A stretch of DNA of 64,000 nt, from NCBI RefSeq assembly GCF_900220975.1, contig NZ_OBQD01000001.1, positions 434,001 through 498,000 of the forward strand, in the 5' to 3' direction. Positions 35,238 through 43,985 of the stretch are shown here, piece by piece. The position numbers and the translations under genes are program-made. The stretch's first letter is position 1. Every line of letters begins with the position of its first letter. Under the pieces are notes generated by a model, which was given only the letters and a program-made list of their open reading frames with translations, made no database searches and had not been told where the DNA came from. The DNA is from Rhizobium subbaraonis (GTDB lineage Bacteria; Pseudomonadota; Alphaproteobacteria; Rhizobiales; Rhizobiaceae).

Positions 35238-36416
35238 ATGAGATTTCCGTTTTCCTTGCCCTGGCGGCGCGCCGGGGCGGATGGCGTTGCCATTCCCGAA
35301 ACCAAGGCGACGGCGGGCGGCTTCGTGACGCTGACCGCCGAGGGCCGTGCCCGCTGGACGAGCCGCAGCTATGCGGCGCTGGCGCGTGAGGGGTTCATGC
35401 GAAATCCTGTCGCCCACCGCGCCGTGCGGATGATCGCCGAGGCGGCGGCTTCGGTGCCCTGGCTGGTCTACGAGGGCGATGAGGAGGCGACGGACGATGC
35501 GGCCGTCGCTCTACTGGCCCGGCCGAACCCGCGTATGGGCGGCAACGAATTCTTCGAAGCGCTCTATGGCCACCTGCTGATCTCCGGCAATGCCTTCGTC
35601 GAGGGCGTGCGGATCGGCGGGACGCTGCGCGAACTGCACCTTCTGCGGCCCGACCGGGTGAGGGTGCTGGAGGGGCGCGACGGCTGGCCGGAGGCCTACG
35701 AATATCGCGCGGGCGGCCATGCGCGGCGATATCCCGCTGCTGCGGACCCGGCCGGCAATGAGGGGGCGGCCGTGCTCCATCTGCGGCTGTTTCATCCACT
35801 CGACGATCATCTGGGTTTTGCGCCGCTGGAGGCTGCCTCCGTCGCGCTCGACCTCTCCAACGCGGCAGCGCACTGGAACAAGGCGCTGCTCGACAATTCG
35901 GCGCGTCCCTCCGGCGCGCTCGTGTATCAGCCGAAGGACGGCGGCAATCTCGCCCCCGACCAGTACGAACGACTGAAGGCGGAACTGGAGGAGGGCTATT
36001 CCGGACCGGCGCGTGCCGGTCGACCGATGCTTTTGGAAGGCGGGCTGGACTGGAAGGCGATGGGCATGAGCCCGCGCGAGATGGACTTCGTCGAGGCGAA
36101 GAACGGGGCGGCGCGCGACATCGCGCTGGCCTTCGGCGTGCCGCCGATGCTGATCGGCATTCCTGGTGATGCGACCTATGCCAACTACCAGGAAGCCAAC
36201 CGCGCCTTCTGGCGCCTGACGGTGCTGCCACTGATTTTCCGCACCGCTTCCGCCCTGTCGGGGTGGCTGTCGGAGGGGCGGGAAACGGCGCTGCGGCTGG
36301 CGCCGGACCTCGACCAGGTATCGGGGCTTTCGGCCGAGCGCGGCGAACTGTGGTCGCGGGTCGGCGCGGCGACCTTCCTCAGCGACGAGGAGAAGCGGCA
36401 GGCGGTGGGATACTGA
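35238..36416 (+). CDS. HK97-family portal protein (g3-like)
   Basis: 392 residues. NPVAHRAVRMIAEAAASVPW, LYGHLLISGNAFVEGVRIGG, GLDWKAMGMSPREMDFVEAK and LAFGVPPMLIGIPGDATYAN with NYQEANRAFW are standard portal motifs. Forms the dodecameric vertex through which the terminase pumps DNA. Ribosome site in CGACGAGGAC upstream. Full length for the family. Confidence 0.95.
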   Translation: MRFPFSLPWRRAGADGVAIPETKATAGGFVTLTAEGRARWTSRSYAALAREGFMRNPVAHRAVRMIAEAAASVPWLVYEGDEEATDDAAVALLARPNPRMGGNEFFEALYGHLLISGNAFVEGVRIGGTLRELHLLRPDRVRVLEGRDGWPEAYEYRAGGHARRYPAAADPAGNEGAAVLHLRLFHPLDDHLGFAPLEAASVALDLSNAAAHWNKALLDNSARPSGALVYQPKDGGNLAPDQYERLKAELEEGYSGPARAGRPMLLEGGLDWKAMGMSPREMDFVEAKNGAARDIALAFGVPPMLIGIPGDATYANYQEANRAFWRLTVLPLIFRTASALSGWLSEGRETALRLAPDLDQVSGLSAERGELWSRVGAATFLSDEEKRQAVGY

Positions 36417-36659
36417 CGTCCATCAGGGGCGTGTCTTCTGTCTGAAATTCATGGGATGCGGGTCGAGGTCTGAAATCGCCAAAGGGGCGGTTGAATCGGT
36501 TTCTCAGCCGCTTGAACCGATCTCACAGCGGCGTCCGCCAGGGGATTCAAAAGATTCGGAAATTTCCGGGAGGCGCGACGCCGCAGCTTGCCGGGCGGGG
36601 CGGCATTGCGCTCGCCTGCGGGAACCGGACGGGATCAGATTAATCGGAAAGGCTTAACG

Positions 36660-36968
36660 ATGGCTGACTTCGGAAACGACGCGCCGCTCTGGGGCGCGCG
36701 CTGGGTCGGCTCGGCGGCGGGTGCCGCCGTGTCGCTCGTCTACATGCTGCCCAAGGGCCGCCGCGAGGCCGCCTCGCGCTTCGTCACCGGCCTCACCTGC
36801 GGGATAATCTTCGGCGGCCCGACCGGGGTGTGGATCGCCACCCGCCTCGACATCATCGCCTTCATCTCCCGCTACGAGATGACGCTTGCAGGCTCCGCTG
36901 CCGCCAGCCTTTCGGCCTGGTGGGGGCTGGGCGTGCTGATGCGGGCGGCAGAAAGGATGAAGGGCTAG
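36660..36968 (+). CDS. small membrane protein of the GTA cluster
   Basis: 102 residues with about three hydrophobic segments (WVGSAAGAAVSLVYML, FVTGLTCGIIFGGPTGVWIA, LAGSAAASLSAWWGLGVLM). It occupies the slot between portal and prohead protease where GTA clusters carry a small unnamed gene. I do not recognise a function; a holin-like role is conceivable given the nearby lysozyme. Confidence 0.65.
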   Translation: MADFGNDAPLWGARWVGSAAGAAVSLVYMLPKGRREAASRFVTGLTCGIIFGGPTGVWIATRLDIIAFISRYEMTLAGSAAASLSAWWGLGVLMRAAERMKG

Positions 36969-37174
36969 AAGGCTGAGGCTGGCCGCCGGCGGTTCCGGTC
37001 TTGTGTCGCGCTGGTTTCCGGCCGCCACCTGCTGGCTCCCTTTGCCCCTGATCCGCCTGCCGGCACCGTCTCCCCGCAGGCCGGGAGGGCGGCGGCGTTT
37101 GGGTTCCTTTCTGCGGACCGGCGGTTGCCTTCTGCCCCTTTCGGCGGGGTTCGTTCCAACATCGGAGACTTCTC

Positions 37175-37732
37175 ATGACGACTGACGGGCTGCCGGTCTG
37201 GCGGACGAAGAAATATGCGGACCTGACGTTGTCCGGCGTGACCGGGGACGGGGTGTTTTCGGGGTATGCCAGCGTGTTCGAGGAGGTGGACCTGGGCAAG
37301 GATGCGATCCAGCCCGGCGCCTTTTCAAGATCGCTGCAGAAACGCGGGGCGGCGGGCGTGCGCATGCTGTTCCAGCACGACCCGAACGAGCCGCTGGGCC
37401 GCTGGCGAACGATCCGCGAGGACGGGCGCGGGCTCTATGTCGAGGGCGTCCTTTCGCCCGGCGTGGCACGCGCCCGCGAGGTGCATCAGCTGATGAAGAG
37501 CGGTGCGCTCGACGGCCTGTCGATCGGCTTCCAGACCGTTCGCTCGCGGACCGACCGCGTAAGCGGGGTGCGGCGCATCCTCGAGGCGGACCTGTGGGAG
37601 ATCTCGATCGTGACCTTTCCGATGCTGCCCTCGGCGCGGGTCTCGAACGTCAAGAATGCGCGGTGGTTCCGCGATCGCGAAACCGAGCTGGTCCGCACCA
37701 TGCGGCGGGCGGCGCGGATGATGAAACGCTAG
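37175..37732 (+). CDS. HK97-family prohead protease (g4-like)
   Basis: 185 residues. GVFSGYASVFEEVDLGKDAI, MLFQHDPNEPLGRWRTIRED (catalytic His) and GALDGLSIGFQTVRSRTDR (catalytic Ser) are the serine protease motifs of the HK97 prohead protease. It should process the capsid protein encoded next. Its stop codon lies inside the palindrome at 37729. Confidence 0.95.
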   Translation: MTTDGLPVWRTKKYADLTLSGVTGDGVFSGYASVFEEVDLGKDAIQPGAFSRSLQKRGAAGVRMLFQHDPNEPLGRWRTIREDGRGLYVEGVLSPGVARAREVHQLMKSGALDGLSIGFQTVRSRTDRVSGVRRILEADLWEISIVTFPMLPSARVSNVKNARWFRDRETELVRTMRRAARMMKR

Positions 37733-37772
37733 AGCAATTCCGGTGAAATCCGCTTCACCGGAATTGCTCTAG
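37729..37772. repeat. 19-bp perfect palindrome, 6-nt loop
   Basis: CTAGAGCAATTCCGGTGAA and its exact reverse complement flank ATCCGC. This resembles an interspersed palindrome frequent in rhizobial genomes. It overlaps the protease stop codon and may act as a terminator or RNA-processing site between protease and capsid genes. Confidence 0.8.
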
Positions 37773-37788
37773 ATCCTTATTTTTCCCC

Positions 37789-37828
37789 GCATTTCCAGCC
37801 GAAGCGATGCCGCTTCGGCTGGAAATGC
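37789..37828. repeat. 17-bp perfect palindrome, 6-nt loop
   Basis: GCATTTCCAGCCGAAGC and its exact reverse complement flank GATGCC. It is a second hairpin of the same architecture, 16 bp after the first, ending 21 bp before the capsid ATG. Confidence 0.8.
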
Positions 37829-37849
37829 TCCAGCCAAAAGGAAGACGCA

Positions 37850-39118
37850 ATGAGGATGGAAAGCACGACCACCGCGCCGGCGATGACCCCCGCGCCCGAG
37901 ACCAAGGCGGCGCCCGAGACGATGACGGCGGCCTTCGACGACTTCATGGAGGCCTTCGAGGCGTTCAAGGAGACGAATGACCGCAGGCTCGGCGAGATCG
38001 AACAGAAGCTTACGGCCGACGTCGTCACCCGCGACAAGCTGGAGCGCATCAACAAGGCGATGGACGAGCACAAGCGCACGCTCGACCAGATGGCGCTGAA
38101 GAAGGCGCGGCCGGCGCTTTCGCGCGGCAGCGACAGCATCGAGGCGGCCGAGCACAAGCAGGCGTTCTCCGCCTATATCCGCCGCGGCGACGAGGCGGGG
38201 CTGCGCGAGCTCGAGGGCAAGGCGATGTCGGTCGGTTCCGCCGCCGATGGCGGCTACCTGGTGCCGGCCGAGACCGATACCGAGATCGGCCGCCGACTTT
38301 CGGCGGCATCGCCGATCCGGGCGCTTGCCACCGTCCGGCAGGTTTCCTCTGCCGTCCTGAAGAAGCCGTTCTCGACGAGCGGCATGGCGGCCGGCTGGGT
38401 GGCCGAGACCGCGGCGCGTCCACAGACCGGAACGGTGCAGCTTGCCGAGCTCGCCTTCCCGACCATGGAACTCTACGCCATGCCGGCGGCGACGGCGGCC
38501 TTGCTCGACGACGCGGCCGTCGATGTCGAAAGCTGGATCACCTCAGAGGTCGACGTCGTCTTCGGCGAACAGGAGGGCACCGCCTTTGTTTCCGGCGACG
38601 GGGTCAACAAGCCAAAGGGCTTTCTGAGCTATACCAACGTCGCCGACAACGACTGGGCCTGGGGCAGTATCGGCTACATCGCCACCGGCAATGCCGGCGC
38701 GTTCAAGGCGGCCGGCCCGTCCGACACGCTGGTAGATACGATCTACGCGCTGAAGGCGGGGCACCGCCAGAACGCCTCCTTCGTGATGAACCGCAAGGTG
38801 CAGGCCGAGATCCGCAAGTTCAAGGACGCCGACGGCAACTATCTCTGGCGCCCGCCGGCCGGACCCGGCCAGCAGGCCTCGCTGATGGGCTTCCCGCTTG
38901 CGGAGGCGGAAGACATGCCCGATATCGCCGCAAACAGCTTCTCGATCGCCTTCGGCGACTTCCGCGCCGGCTATCTCGTCGTCGATCGCACCGGCGTGCG
39001 CGTGCTGCGCGATCCCTATTCCGCCAAGCCCTACGTGCTCTTCTACACGACAAAGCGCGTGGGCGGCGGCGTGCAGAATTTCGAGGCGATCAAGCTGGTG
39101 AAATTCGCCGCAAGCTGA
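37850..39118 (+). CDS. HK97-family major capsid protein (g5-like)
   Basis: 422 residues. The N-terminal 110 residues are a coiled-coil scaffold-like region (FDDFMEAFEAFKETNDRRLG) expected to be cut off by the protease. Mature part: AADGGYLVPAETDTEIGRRL, PMELYAMPA-type E-loop/P-domain segments, EQEGTAFVSGDGVNKPKGFL, and GDFRAGYLVVDRTGVRVLRD at the C-terminus. Full length for GTA/HK97 capsids. Upstream hairpins may protect the transcript or adjust its level relative to the protease. Confidence 0.95.
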   Translation: MRMESTTTAPAMTPAPETKAAPETMTAAFDDFMEAFEAFKETNDRRLGEIEQKLTADVVTRDKLERINKAMDEHKRTLDQMALKKARPALSRGSDSIEAAEHKQAFSAYIRRGDEAGLRELEGKAMSVGSAADGGYLVPAETDTEIGRRLSAASPIRALATVRQVSSAVLKKPFSTSGMAAGWVAETAARPQTGTVQLAELAFPTMELYAMPAATAALLDDAAVDVESWITSEVDVVFGEQEGTAFVSGDGVNKPKGFLSYTNVADNDWAWGSIGYIATGNAGAFKAAGPSDTLVDTIYALKAGHRQNASFVMNRKVQAEIRKFKDADGNYLWRPPAGPGQQASLMGFPLAEAEDMPDIAANSFSIAFGDFRAGYLVVDRTGVRVLRDPYSAKPYVLFYTTKRVGGGVQNFEAIKLVKFAAS

Positions 39119-39205
39119 GGCGGGCGGCCCGCAACCATTAGCCCCGATCGGCGTTTCTCCCGAATGCATCGTACCGGCGGGTATCCCCCAAGCCGCCGGT
39201 ATGAG

Positions 39206-39240
39206 GGGTGGATGCGGAAGACCTCCCGCCGCATCCACCC
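39206..39240. terminator. 12-bp hairpin after the capsid gene
   Basis: GGGTGGATGCGG (39206-39217) pairs with CCGCATCCACCC (39229-39240), loop 11 nt. No T-run. It probably attenuates or stabilises the end of the capsid message; a second short stem (ACCGGCGG/CCGCCGGT) lies just before at about 39173-39200. Confidence 0.5.
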
Positions 39241-39320
39241 GCCTCCGCTCCGCCGTCACGCGCCTGATGTGACCCTGCGGGCGAAGCCATCGCTCATCCC
39301 TCCCAATCGCGAGCCCTTCC

Positions 39321-39890
39321 ATGACCATTGTCGAACTCTCTCCGCCGGGTGCGGAGCCGATAACGCTTGCCGAGGCGCGGGCGCACCTGCGCCTCGACGA
39401 CAACGCCGAGGACGACCTGCTGGAAGCCCTCATCCGCACCGCGCGTGAGCATCTGGAGCAGGTGACCGGGCTGGCGCTGATTGCGCGCAGCTTCCGCCTC
39501 TATCTCGACGCCTGGCCCACGAGCCGGATGATTCAGATCGTCAAGGGGCCGGTGCAAGCAATTGACAGCGTTACGGTTTACGACGAGGCCGGGCTGCCTC
39601 TGGAGCTCGCCTTGTCCGGTGCCGTGCTCGACGGCGCGGCCCGGCCGGCACGGCTGATGCTGCCCGACCTGCCGGCGCCCGGACCGGCGCTGAACGGCAT
39701 CGAGATCGACTTCACCGCCGGCTTCGGCGAGGCGGGCGCCGATGTGCCCGATACCCTGAAACGGGCGCTGCTGACGCATGTGGCGGCCATGTTCGAGCTG
39801 CGCGGTGTCGTCTCGCCCGGCGACCAGCCGGGCGCGGTGCCACCGGGCTACGAGCGGCTGGTCGCACCTTTCCGCATCCGGAGGCTGTGA
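39321..39890 (+). CDS. head-tail connector (g6-like)
   Basis: 189 residues. ITLAEARAHLRLDDNAEDDL, LIRTAREHLEQVTGLALIAR and GFGEAGADVPDTLKRALLTH are typical of the phage connector family of HK97 gp6/phiE125 gp8 type. It attaches below the portal. It is followed at once by the adaptor gene (stop and start overlap at 39890). Confidence 0.88.
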   Translation: MTIVELSPPGAEPITLAEARAHLRLDDNAEDDLLEALIRTAREHLEQVTGLALIARSFRLYLDAWPTSRMIQIVKGPVQAIDSVTVYDEAGLPLELALSGAVLDGAARPARLMLPDLPAPGPALNGIEIDFTAGFGEAGADVPDTLKRALLTHVAAMFELRGVVSPGDQPGAVPPGYERLVAPFRIRRL

Positions 39891-40225
39891 TGGAGCGCGT
39901 TGCCTTCGATCCCGGCGTCTTCACCGCAAGGCTGACGCTGGAGCGCTCGGTGGAGACGCCGGACGGGCAGGGCGGCGTCAGCCGGACCTATGCCGCGTTC
40001 GGTTCCGCCTGGGCACGGATCGAGCCGGTGTCCGCGGGCCGCAGCGCGGCGGCGGATGCCTATCCGATGCGGGTGACGCACCGGATCTGGCTGCGCCACC
40101 GCGGCGACCTTACAACCGGAGTGCGCCTGAGAAAGGGCGCCCGCCTCTTCGACATCAGGACGTTTCGCGATCCCGACGAGAGCCGGCGCTATGTCGTCTG
40201 CGACTGCGAGGAGATGGAACGATGA
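39890..40225 (+). CDS. head-tail adaptor/stopper (g7-like)
   Basis: 111 residues. LTLERSVETPDGQGGVSRTY, AFGSAWARIEPVSAGRSAAA and YPMRVTHRIWLRHRGDLTTG match the head-tail adaptor (gp16/SPP1-type) family. An in-frame GTG at 39887 precedes the ATG at 39890. Coupled to both neighbours by overlaps. Confidence 0.85.
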   Translation: MERVAFDPGVFTARLTLERSVETPDGQGGVSRTYAAFGSAWARIEPVSAGRSAAADAYPMRVTHRIWLRHRGDLTTGVRLRKGARLFDIRTFRDPDESRRYVVCDCEEMER

Positions 40226-40620
40226 GCGCCGCATCCGCCCTGCAGAAGGCGATCCACGACAGGCTCGCCGGCGACGCCGCTCTGACGGCGCTGATCGGCG
40301 CCGGCGGCATCTGCGACCGGCTTCTGGACCGGCAGCGCCTGCCGGTTGTCGTCATCGAGGCGATCGAGAGCCGCGACCATTCGACCGCGACGGAGGCGGG
40401 CGAGGAGCATTTCATAACGCTCGCCGCCTGGTCGAAGGCGGACGGGCACCGGGAGGCGCAGGCCATAGCAGCTAGGCTGCATGCCCTGCTGCATGACGCC
40501 GAAATTCCCGTCGCAGGCGTCGCCCTCGTCAGCCTGCTGCACCGCGCGACGCGGTTCGGCCGCGACAGGGGTAAGCCGTTCCATCGCGCCGAGCTGCGCT
40601 TCCGCGCCGTGACGGAGTGA
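40222..40620 (+). CDS. tail terminator-like protein (DUF3168, g8-like)
   Basis: 132 residues starting at 40222 with an ATGA overlap. ALQKAIHDRLAGDAALTALI and VVVIEAIESRDHSTATEAGE followed by HRATRFGRDRG fit the DUF3168 family, which holds the tail-terminator position in GTA clusters. Confidence 0.85.
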   Translation: MSAASALQKAIHDRLAGDAALTALIGAGGICDRLLDRQRLPVVVIEAIESRDHSTATEAGEEHFITLAAWSKADGHREAQAIAARLHALLHDAEIPVAGVALVSLLHRATRFGRDRGKPFHRAELRFRAVTE

Positions 40621-40695
40621 GAATTGTCGCTGAGGGCGCCGCTGCGCGCCGCTTTGACCGAACCGGATGTGTATCCAACTTGAAAGGAGTGGCGC

Positions 40696-41103
40696 ATGGT
40701 GGCGCAAAAGGGACGCGACCTTCTAATGAAGGTCGAGGACGGCGGAGGCCATGTGACGGTCGCGGGGCTGCGCTCCAAGCGCCTGTCCTTCAACGCGCAG
40801 GCGGTCGATGTGACGGACGCGCAGTCGGCCGGGCGATGGCGCGAGCTTCTGGGCGGCGCGGGCGTGCAGCGCGCATCCGTCTCAGGGAGCGGGATCTTCA
40901 AGGACCAGGCGTCTGACGCGCTGGTGCGCGCGGCGTTCTTCGCGGGAACCGTTCTCTCATGGCAGCTGGCGATTCCCGATTTCGGCACGGTGACGGGGCC
41001 CTTCCAGATCACCGCGCTCGAATATTCCGGGTCGCACGACGGGGAGGTTCTGTTCGAAATCGCCCTGGAATCGGCCGGGGCGCTTGCGTTCGGAGCAGCG
41101 TGA
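40696..41103 (+). CDS. major tail tube protein, TP901-1 type (g9-like)
   Basis: 135 residues. VAQKGRDLLMKVEDGGGHVT, LRSKRLSFNAQAVDVTDAQS and WRELLGGAGVQRASVSGSGI are characteristic of the TP901-1/GTA major tail protein. Its TGA overlaps the next ATG (41101-41105). Ribosome site GAAAGGAG at 40682. Confidence 0.92.
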   Translation: MVAQKGRDLLMKVEDGGGHVTVAGLRSKRLSFNAQAVDVTDAQSAGRWRELLGGAGVQRASVSGSGIFKDQASDALVRAAFFAGTVLSWQLAIPDFGTVTGPFQITALEYSGSHDGEVLFEIALESAGALAFGAA

Positions 41104-41519
41104 TGACGGGGCGGGCCAATCGACGACGCGGCGAGATCGAGGCGGTGCTGGACGGCGAGCGCCGCATCCTCTGCCTGACGCTCGGCGCGCTGGCGGAACT
41201 GGAGACGGCGTTCGCCATCGATAGCCTGAACGAATTGGCAGCCCGGTTTTCGCGCGGGGCCATCGGCGCCCACGACATCATCCGCATCGTCGGCGCGGGC
41301 CTTCGCGGCGGTGGCAACCTTTATAGCGACGAGGACGTGGCCGCCATGACGGCGGAGGGCGGAATTCAAGGATTCGCACGCATCGTCGCCGAACTGCTGT
41401 CCGTGACCTTCGCCCCGCCGGGAAGCGAAAACGGATCGCGTGAGGCCGGCGGGACGAGCGTGGCGGCGGCGGGCGATGCCACCCGAAACCCTCCGCCGCC
41501 GCATCCGGGGAACGGCTGA
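41103..41519 (+). CDS. GTA tail assembly protein (g10-like)
   Basis: 138 residues. NRRRGEIEAVLDGERRILCL, TLGALAELETAFAIDSLNEL and IIRIVGAGLRGGGNLYSDED are typical of the gene-transfer-agent gp10 family. The tail is Gly/Pro-rich (RNPPPPHPGNG). The stop at 41517-41519 overlaps an open -1 frame that continues into the chaperone gene; see the finding at 41490-41764. Confidence 0.88.
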   Translation: MTGRANRRRGEIEAVLDGERRILCLTLGALAELETAFAIDSLNELAARFSRGAIGAHDIIRIVGAGLRGGGNLYSDEDVAAMTAEGGIQGFARIVAELLSVTFAPPGSENGSREAGGTSVAAAGDATRNPPPPHPGNG

Positions 41520-41575
41520 GCCAGGCGGCAGCGCCCTTTCCCTGGAGGGCGGCGCTGCATGAGGGGCTTTGCCGG

Positions 41576-41764
41576 ATGCGGCTGGATCCGAAGACGTTCT
41601 GGGCGATGACGCCGCTGGAACTGGCGATCGCGTGCGGCCTGCATGGCGAAGCGCCGGCAGGTGGCGCACCAGATCGCAACGCCCTGCTGGCGCTGATGCG
41701 CAGCTATCCCGATCGCGAGCGCGGATCGGACCCGGCGGGCGGCGGGCCGCGGGGAGGCGGTTGA
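41576..41764 (+). CDS. tail assembly chaperone (g10.1-like)
   Basis: 62 residues from the ATG at 41576, which has GAGGGG nine bases upstream. RLDPKTFWAMTPLELAIACG is the hallmark of the small phage tail assembly chaperone. The same frame is open back to 41444 and already encodes family-like residues before the ATG (AAAPFPWRAALHEGLCR), but the only possible upstream start is CTG at 41516. The true product may therefore be about 20 residues longer or a -1 frameshift product of the preceding gene. Confidence 0.8.
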   Translation: MRLDPKTFWAMTPLELAIACGLHGEAPAGGAPDRNALLALMRSYPDRERGSDPAGGGPRGGG

Positions 41765-41885
41765 GTGAGACGGTTGATTGGCCTGCCGGCGCGCGCAGGG
41801 CCAATCCGCTGTATCGCCGCGGGGTGTGTGATCTGCCCGCTGGCGTCCGTCCAAATTCTCAAAACGAGCGAAGGGAGTAATCGCG

Positions 41886-42434
41886 ATGGCGGAATTGGAT
41901 GATCGGCCGCTGGCCGGCACCGTCGAGAGTGCCGAGGCCTTGCGCGACGTGTTCGACGACCTGGAGACGCGCTCCCGTTCTTTCGGCGCCGCGCTGACGA
42001 CAGCGCTCAAGGGCGCGACGGTGGACGGGCGCGGGCTCGAGGACGTACTGAAGGGATTGGCGCTGCGGATCAGCGATATCGGCCTTTCTGTAGGGTTGAA
42101 ACCGCTGGAGGGTGTCATCGGTTCGGCACTGTCGGGTCTTGGCGGCAGCGTCACGCCGTTTGCCAAGGGCGGGGTCGTCGCCGCGCCCACCTATTTTGCC
42201 GCGGCTGCCGGGACGGGCGGCGGCCTTGGCCTGATGGGCGAAGCGGGTGCGGAGGCGATCCTGCCGCTGCAGCGCGGGCCGGACGGTGTGCTGGGCGTTG
42301 CCGCAGGCGGCGGCGGGGCGACGAACATCGTCTTCAACGTGAGCGCGACCGACGCGGCGAGCTTCACGCGCTCGCAGGGTCAGGTGGCGGCCATGCTGAC
42401 GCGCGCGGTCGGTCGCGGCCGGCGCAGCCTTTGA
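41886..42434 (+). CDS. short tail tape measure protein (g11-like)
   Basis: 182 residues. SAEALRDVFDDLETRSRSFG, LALRISDIGLSVGLKPLEGV and FAKGGVVAAPTYFAAAAGTG then LGLMGEAGAEAILPLQRGPD are diagnostic of the short GTA tape measure, in line with the short tail of RcGTA-like particles. Ribosome site CGAAGGGAG. Followed by the distal tail gene after 19 bp. Confidence 0.92.
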   Translation: MAELDDRPLAGTVESAEALRDVFDDLETRSRSFGAALTTALKGATVDGRGLEDVLKGLALRISDIGLSVGLKPLEGVIGSALSGLGGSVTPFAKGGVVAAPTYFAAAAGTGGGLGLMGEAGAEAILPLQRGPDGVLGVAAGGGGATNIVFNVSATDAASFTRSQGQVAAMLTRAVGRGRRSL

Positions 42435-42453
42435 AGATCGCGGGGGAATCACC

Positions 42454-43092
42454 ATGACCGGATTTCACGACGTCCGCTTTCCCTTGCGGATCGCGCTCGG
42501 CACCAGCGGCGGCCCGGTGCGGCGCACCGACATCGTCTCGCTTTCCAACGGGCGGGAGAACCGCAACCGCCGCTGGCACAATGCAAGGCGGCACTACGAC
42601 GCCGGTTCCGGCGTGCGCTCGATCGACGATCTCTATGCGGTGCTCGCCTTCTTCGAGGCGCGGGCGGGCCAGCTCTACGGCTTCCGCTTTCGCGATCCCG
42701 TCGATTTTAAGTCCTGCGCGCCGGCCGAGGCGATCTTGCCCACCGATCAGCACGTCGGCACCGGCGACGGCGAAACAGCGGGCTTCCAGCTCGTAAAGGT
42801 CTATCGCGACGCGGGCGGGGCAATGACGCGGGTGATTGCCAAGCCCGTGCAGGGCAGCGTGAGCGTGTCGGTCGACGGAGTGCAAGCGCCGGCAGCCGAC
42901 TATGCGGTCGACCACGACAGCGGCGTGGTCACGTTTTCTGCCGGTGCCATTCCCGCTGAAGGACAGGTCGTGCGGGCCGGTTTCGAGTTCGACGTGCCTG
43001 TCCGCTTCGATACCGACCGGATCGACATCGATCTCGCGCAGTTCAGCGCCGGTCGCATCCCCTCGATCCCGCTGGTGGAAGTATTGCCATGA
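42454..43092 (+). CDS. distal tail protein (DUF2460, g12-like)
   Basis: 212 residues. FHDVRFPLRIALGTSGGPVR, GRENRNRRWHNARRHYDAGS and LAFFEARAGQLYGFRFRDPV then RFDTDRIDIDLAQFSAGRIP are the DUF2460 hallmarks. Forms the distal tail ring. Four-base overlap with the next gene. Confidence 0.93.
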   Translation: MTGFHDVRFPLRIALGTSGGPVRRTDIVSLSNGRENRNRRWHNARRHYDAGSGVRSIDDLYAVLAFFEARAGQLYGFRFRDPVDFKSCAPAEAILPTDQHVGTGDGETAGFQLVKVYRDAGGAMTRVIAKPVQGSVSVSVDGVQAPAADYAVDHDSGVVTFSAGAIPAEGQVVRAGFEFDVPVRFDTDRIDIDLAQFSAGRIPSIPLVEVLP

Positions 43093-43985
43093 GACAGATC
43101 CCGGCCGATCTTGCCGTTCACCTGCTAAACGACGCCACGACCCTGTGCCAGTGCTGGCGCTTGACCCGGCGCGACGGAGCCGTGCTGGGTTTCACCGAGC
43201 ACGACCGCGACCTTGCCTTTGCCGGCCTGACGTTTCACGCGGCGAGCGGCTTCCAGGCGAGCGATGCGGAAGCCGGATCGGGCCTTGCCGCGGAGGCGAG
43301 CGAGATCGCCGGCGGCTTTTCCTCCAGCGCGATCAGCGAGGCCGATCTCGTCGCCGGCCGCTACGACGGGGCGCAAGTCGAGGTCTTCCTCGTGGACTGG
43401 CAGGAGCCCGCACGGCGCATGCTGCTGCGAACCGGCGAGATCGGCGAGGTGACGCGGGCGGGGGCGGCCTTTCGCGCCGAGCTGAGACGGATGACCCATG
43501 CCCTCGACCAGGTGAAGGGCCGCATCTACGGCCATCGCTGCGACGCTATCCTCGGCGATGCGCGCTGCGGCGTCGCTCTCGAGACGGGCGAACTGCGGGC
43601 GGACGGCGTGGTGACGGAGGTCCTCGACGAGCGGCGATTGCGGGTATCGGGTCTCGACGGCTTTGCCACGCGCTTCTTCCGCTACGGGGTGCTGACCTTT
43701 GCCGGCGGGGAAAACGCCGGGCTGTCCGCCGACGTCGAGGATCATCGGAAGGCAGACCATGCGGTGGAACTGACGCTGTGGCTGCCGATGGCGCTGCCGA
43801 TTGCCGCGGGCGACGGGTTTTCGGTCGTCGCCGGCTGCGACAAGAGCTTTGCGACCTGCCGGGCGAAGTTCCAGAACCACCTCAATTTCAGGGGCTTTCC
43901 TTTTCACGGTTTGGGGCATTTCGTTGAAAAACGTATGTATGGAACCCTGATGGAATCCTTCGGGCAAAGAGTGATGGCATTCTAA
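43089..43985 (+). CDS. tail hub protein (DUF2163, g13-like), 3' end replaced
   Basis: 298 residues. WRLTRRDGAVLGFTEHDRDL, GGFSSSAISEADLVAGRYDG, EVFLVDWQEPARRMLLRTGE and VVAGCDKSFATCRAKFQNHL match the DUF2163 family. Homology-like sequence runs to NFRGFP (residues 266-271, base 43901). The last 27 residues (starting FHGLGHFVEKRMYG) do not look like the usual end of this family and coincide with a drop in GC. The gene has probably been fused at its 3' end to incoming DNA. The next expected genes (g14 NlpC/P60 peptidase, g15 megatron) are missing. Confidence 0.85.
   Translation: MRQIPADLAVHLLNDATTLCQCWRLTRRDGAVLGFTEHDRDLAFAGLTFHAASGFQASDAEAGSGLAAEASEIAGGFSSSAISEADLVAGRYDGAQVEVFLVDWQEPARRMLLRTGEIGEVTRAGAAFRAELRRMTHALDQVKGRIYGHRCDAILGDARCGVALETGELRADGVVTEVLDERRLRVSGLDGFATRFFRYGVLTFAGGENAGLSADVEDHRKADHAVELTLWLPMALPIAAGDGFSVVAGCDKSFATCRAKFQNHLNFRGFPFHGLGHFVEKRMYGTLMESFGQRVMAF

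Noticed and set aside
41761-41880. Short frame between tail chaperone and tape measure starting with TTG
   Set aside because: About 39 codons, no ribosome site or family features.
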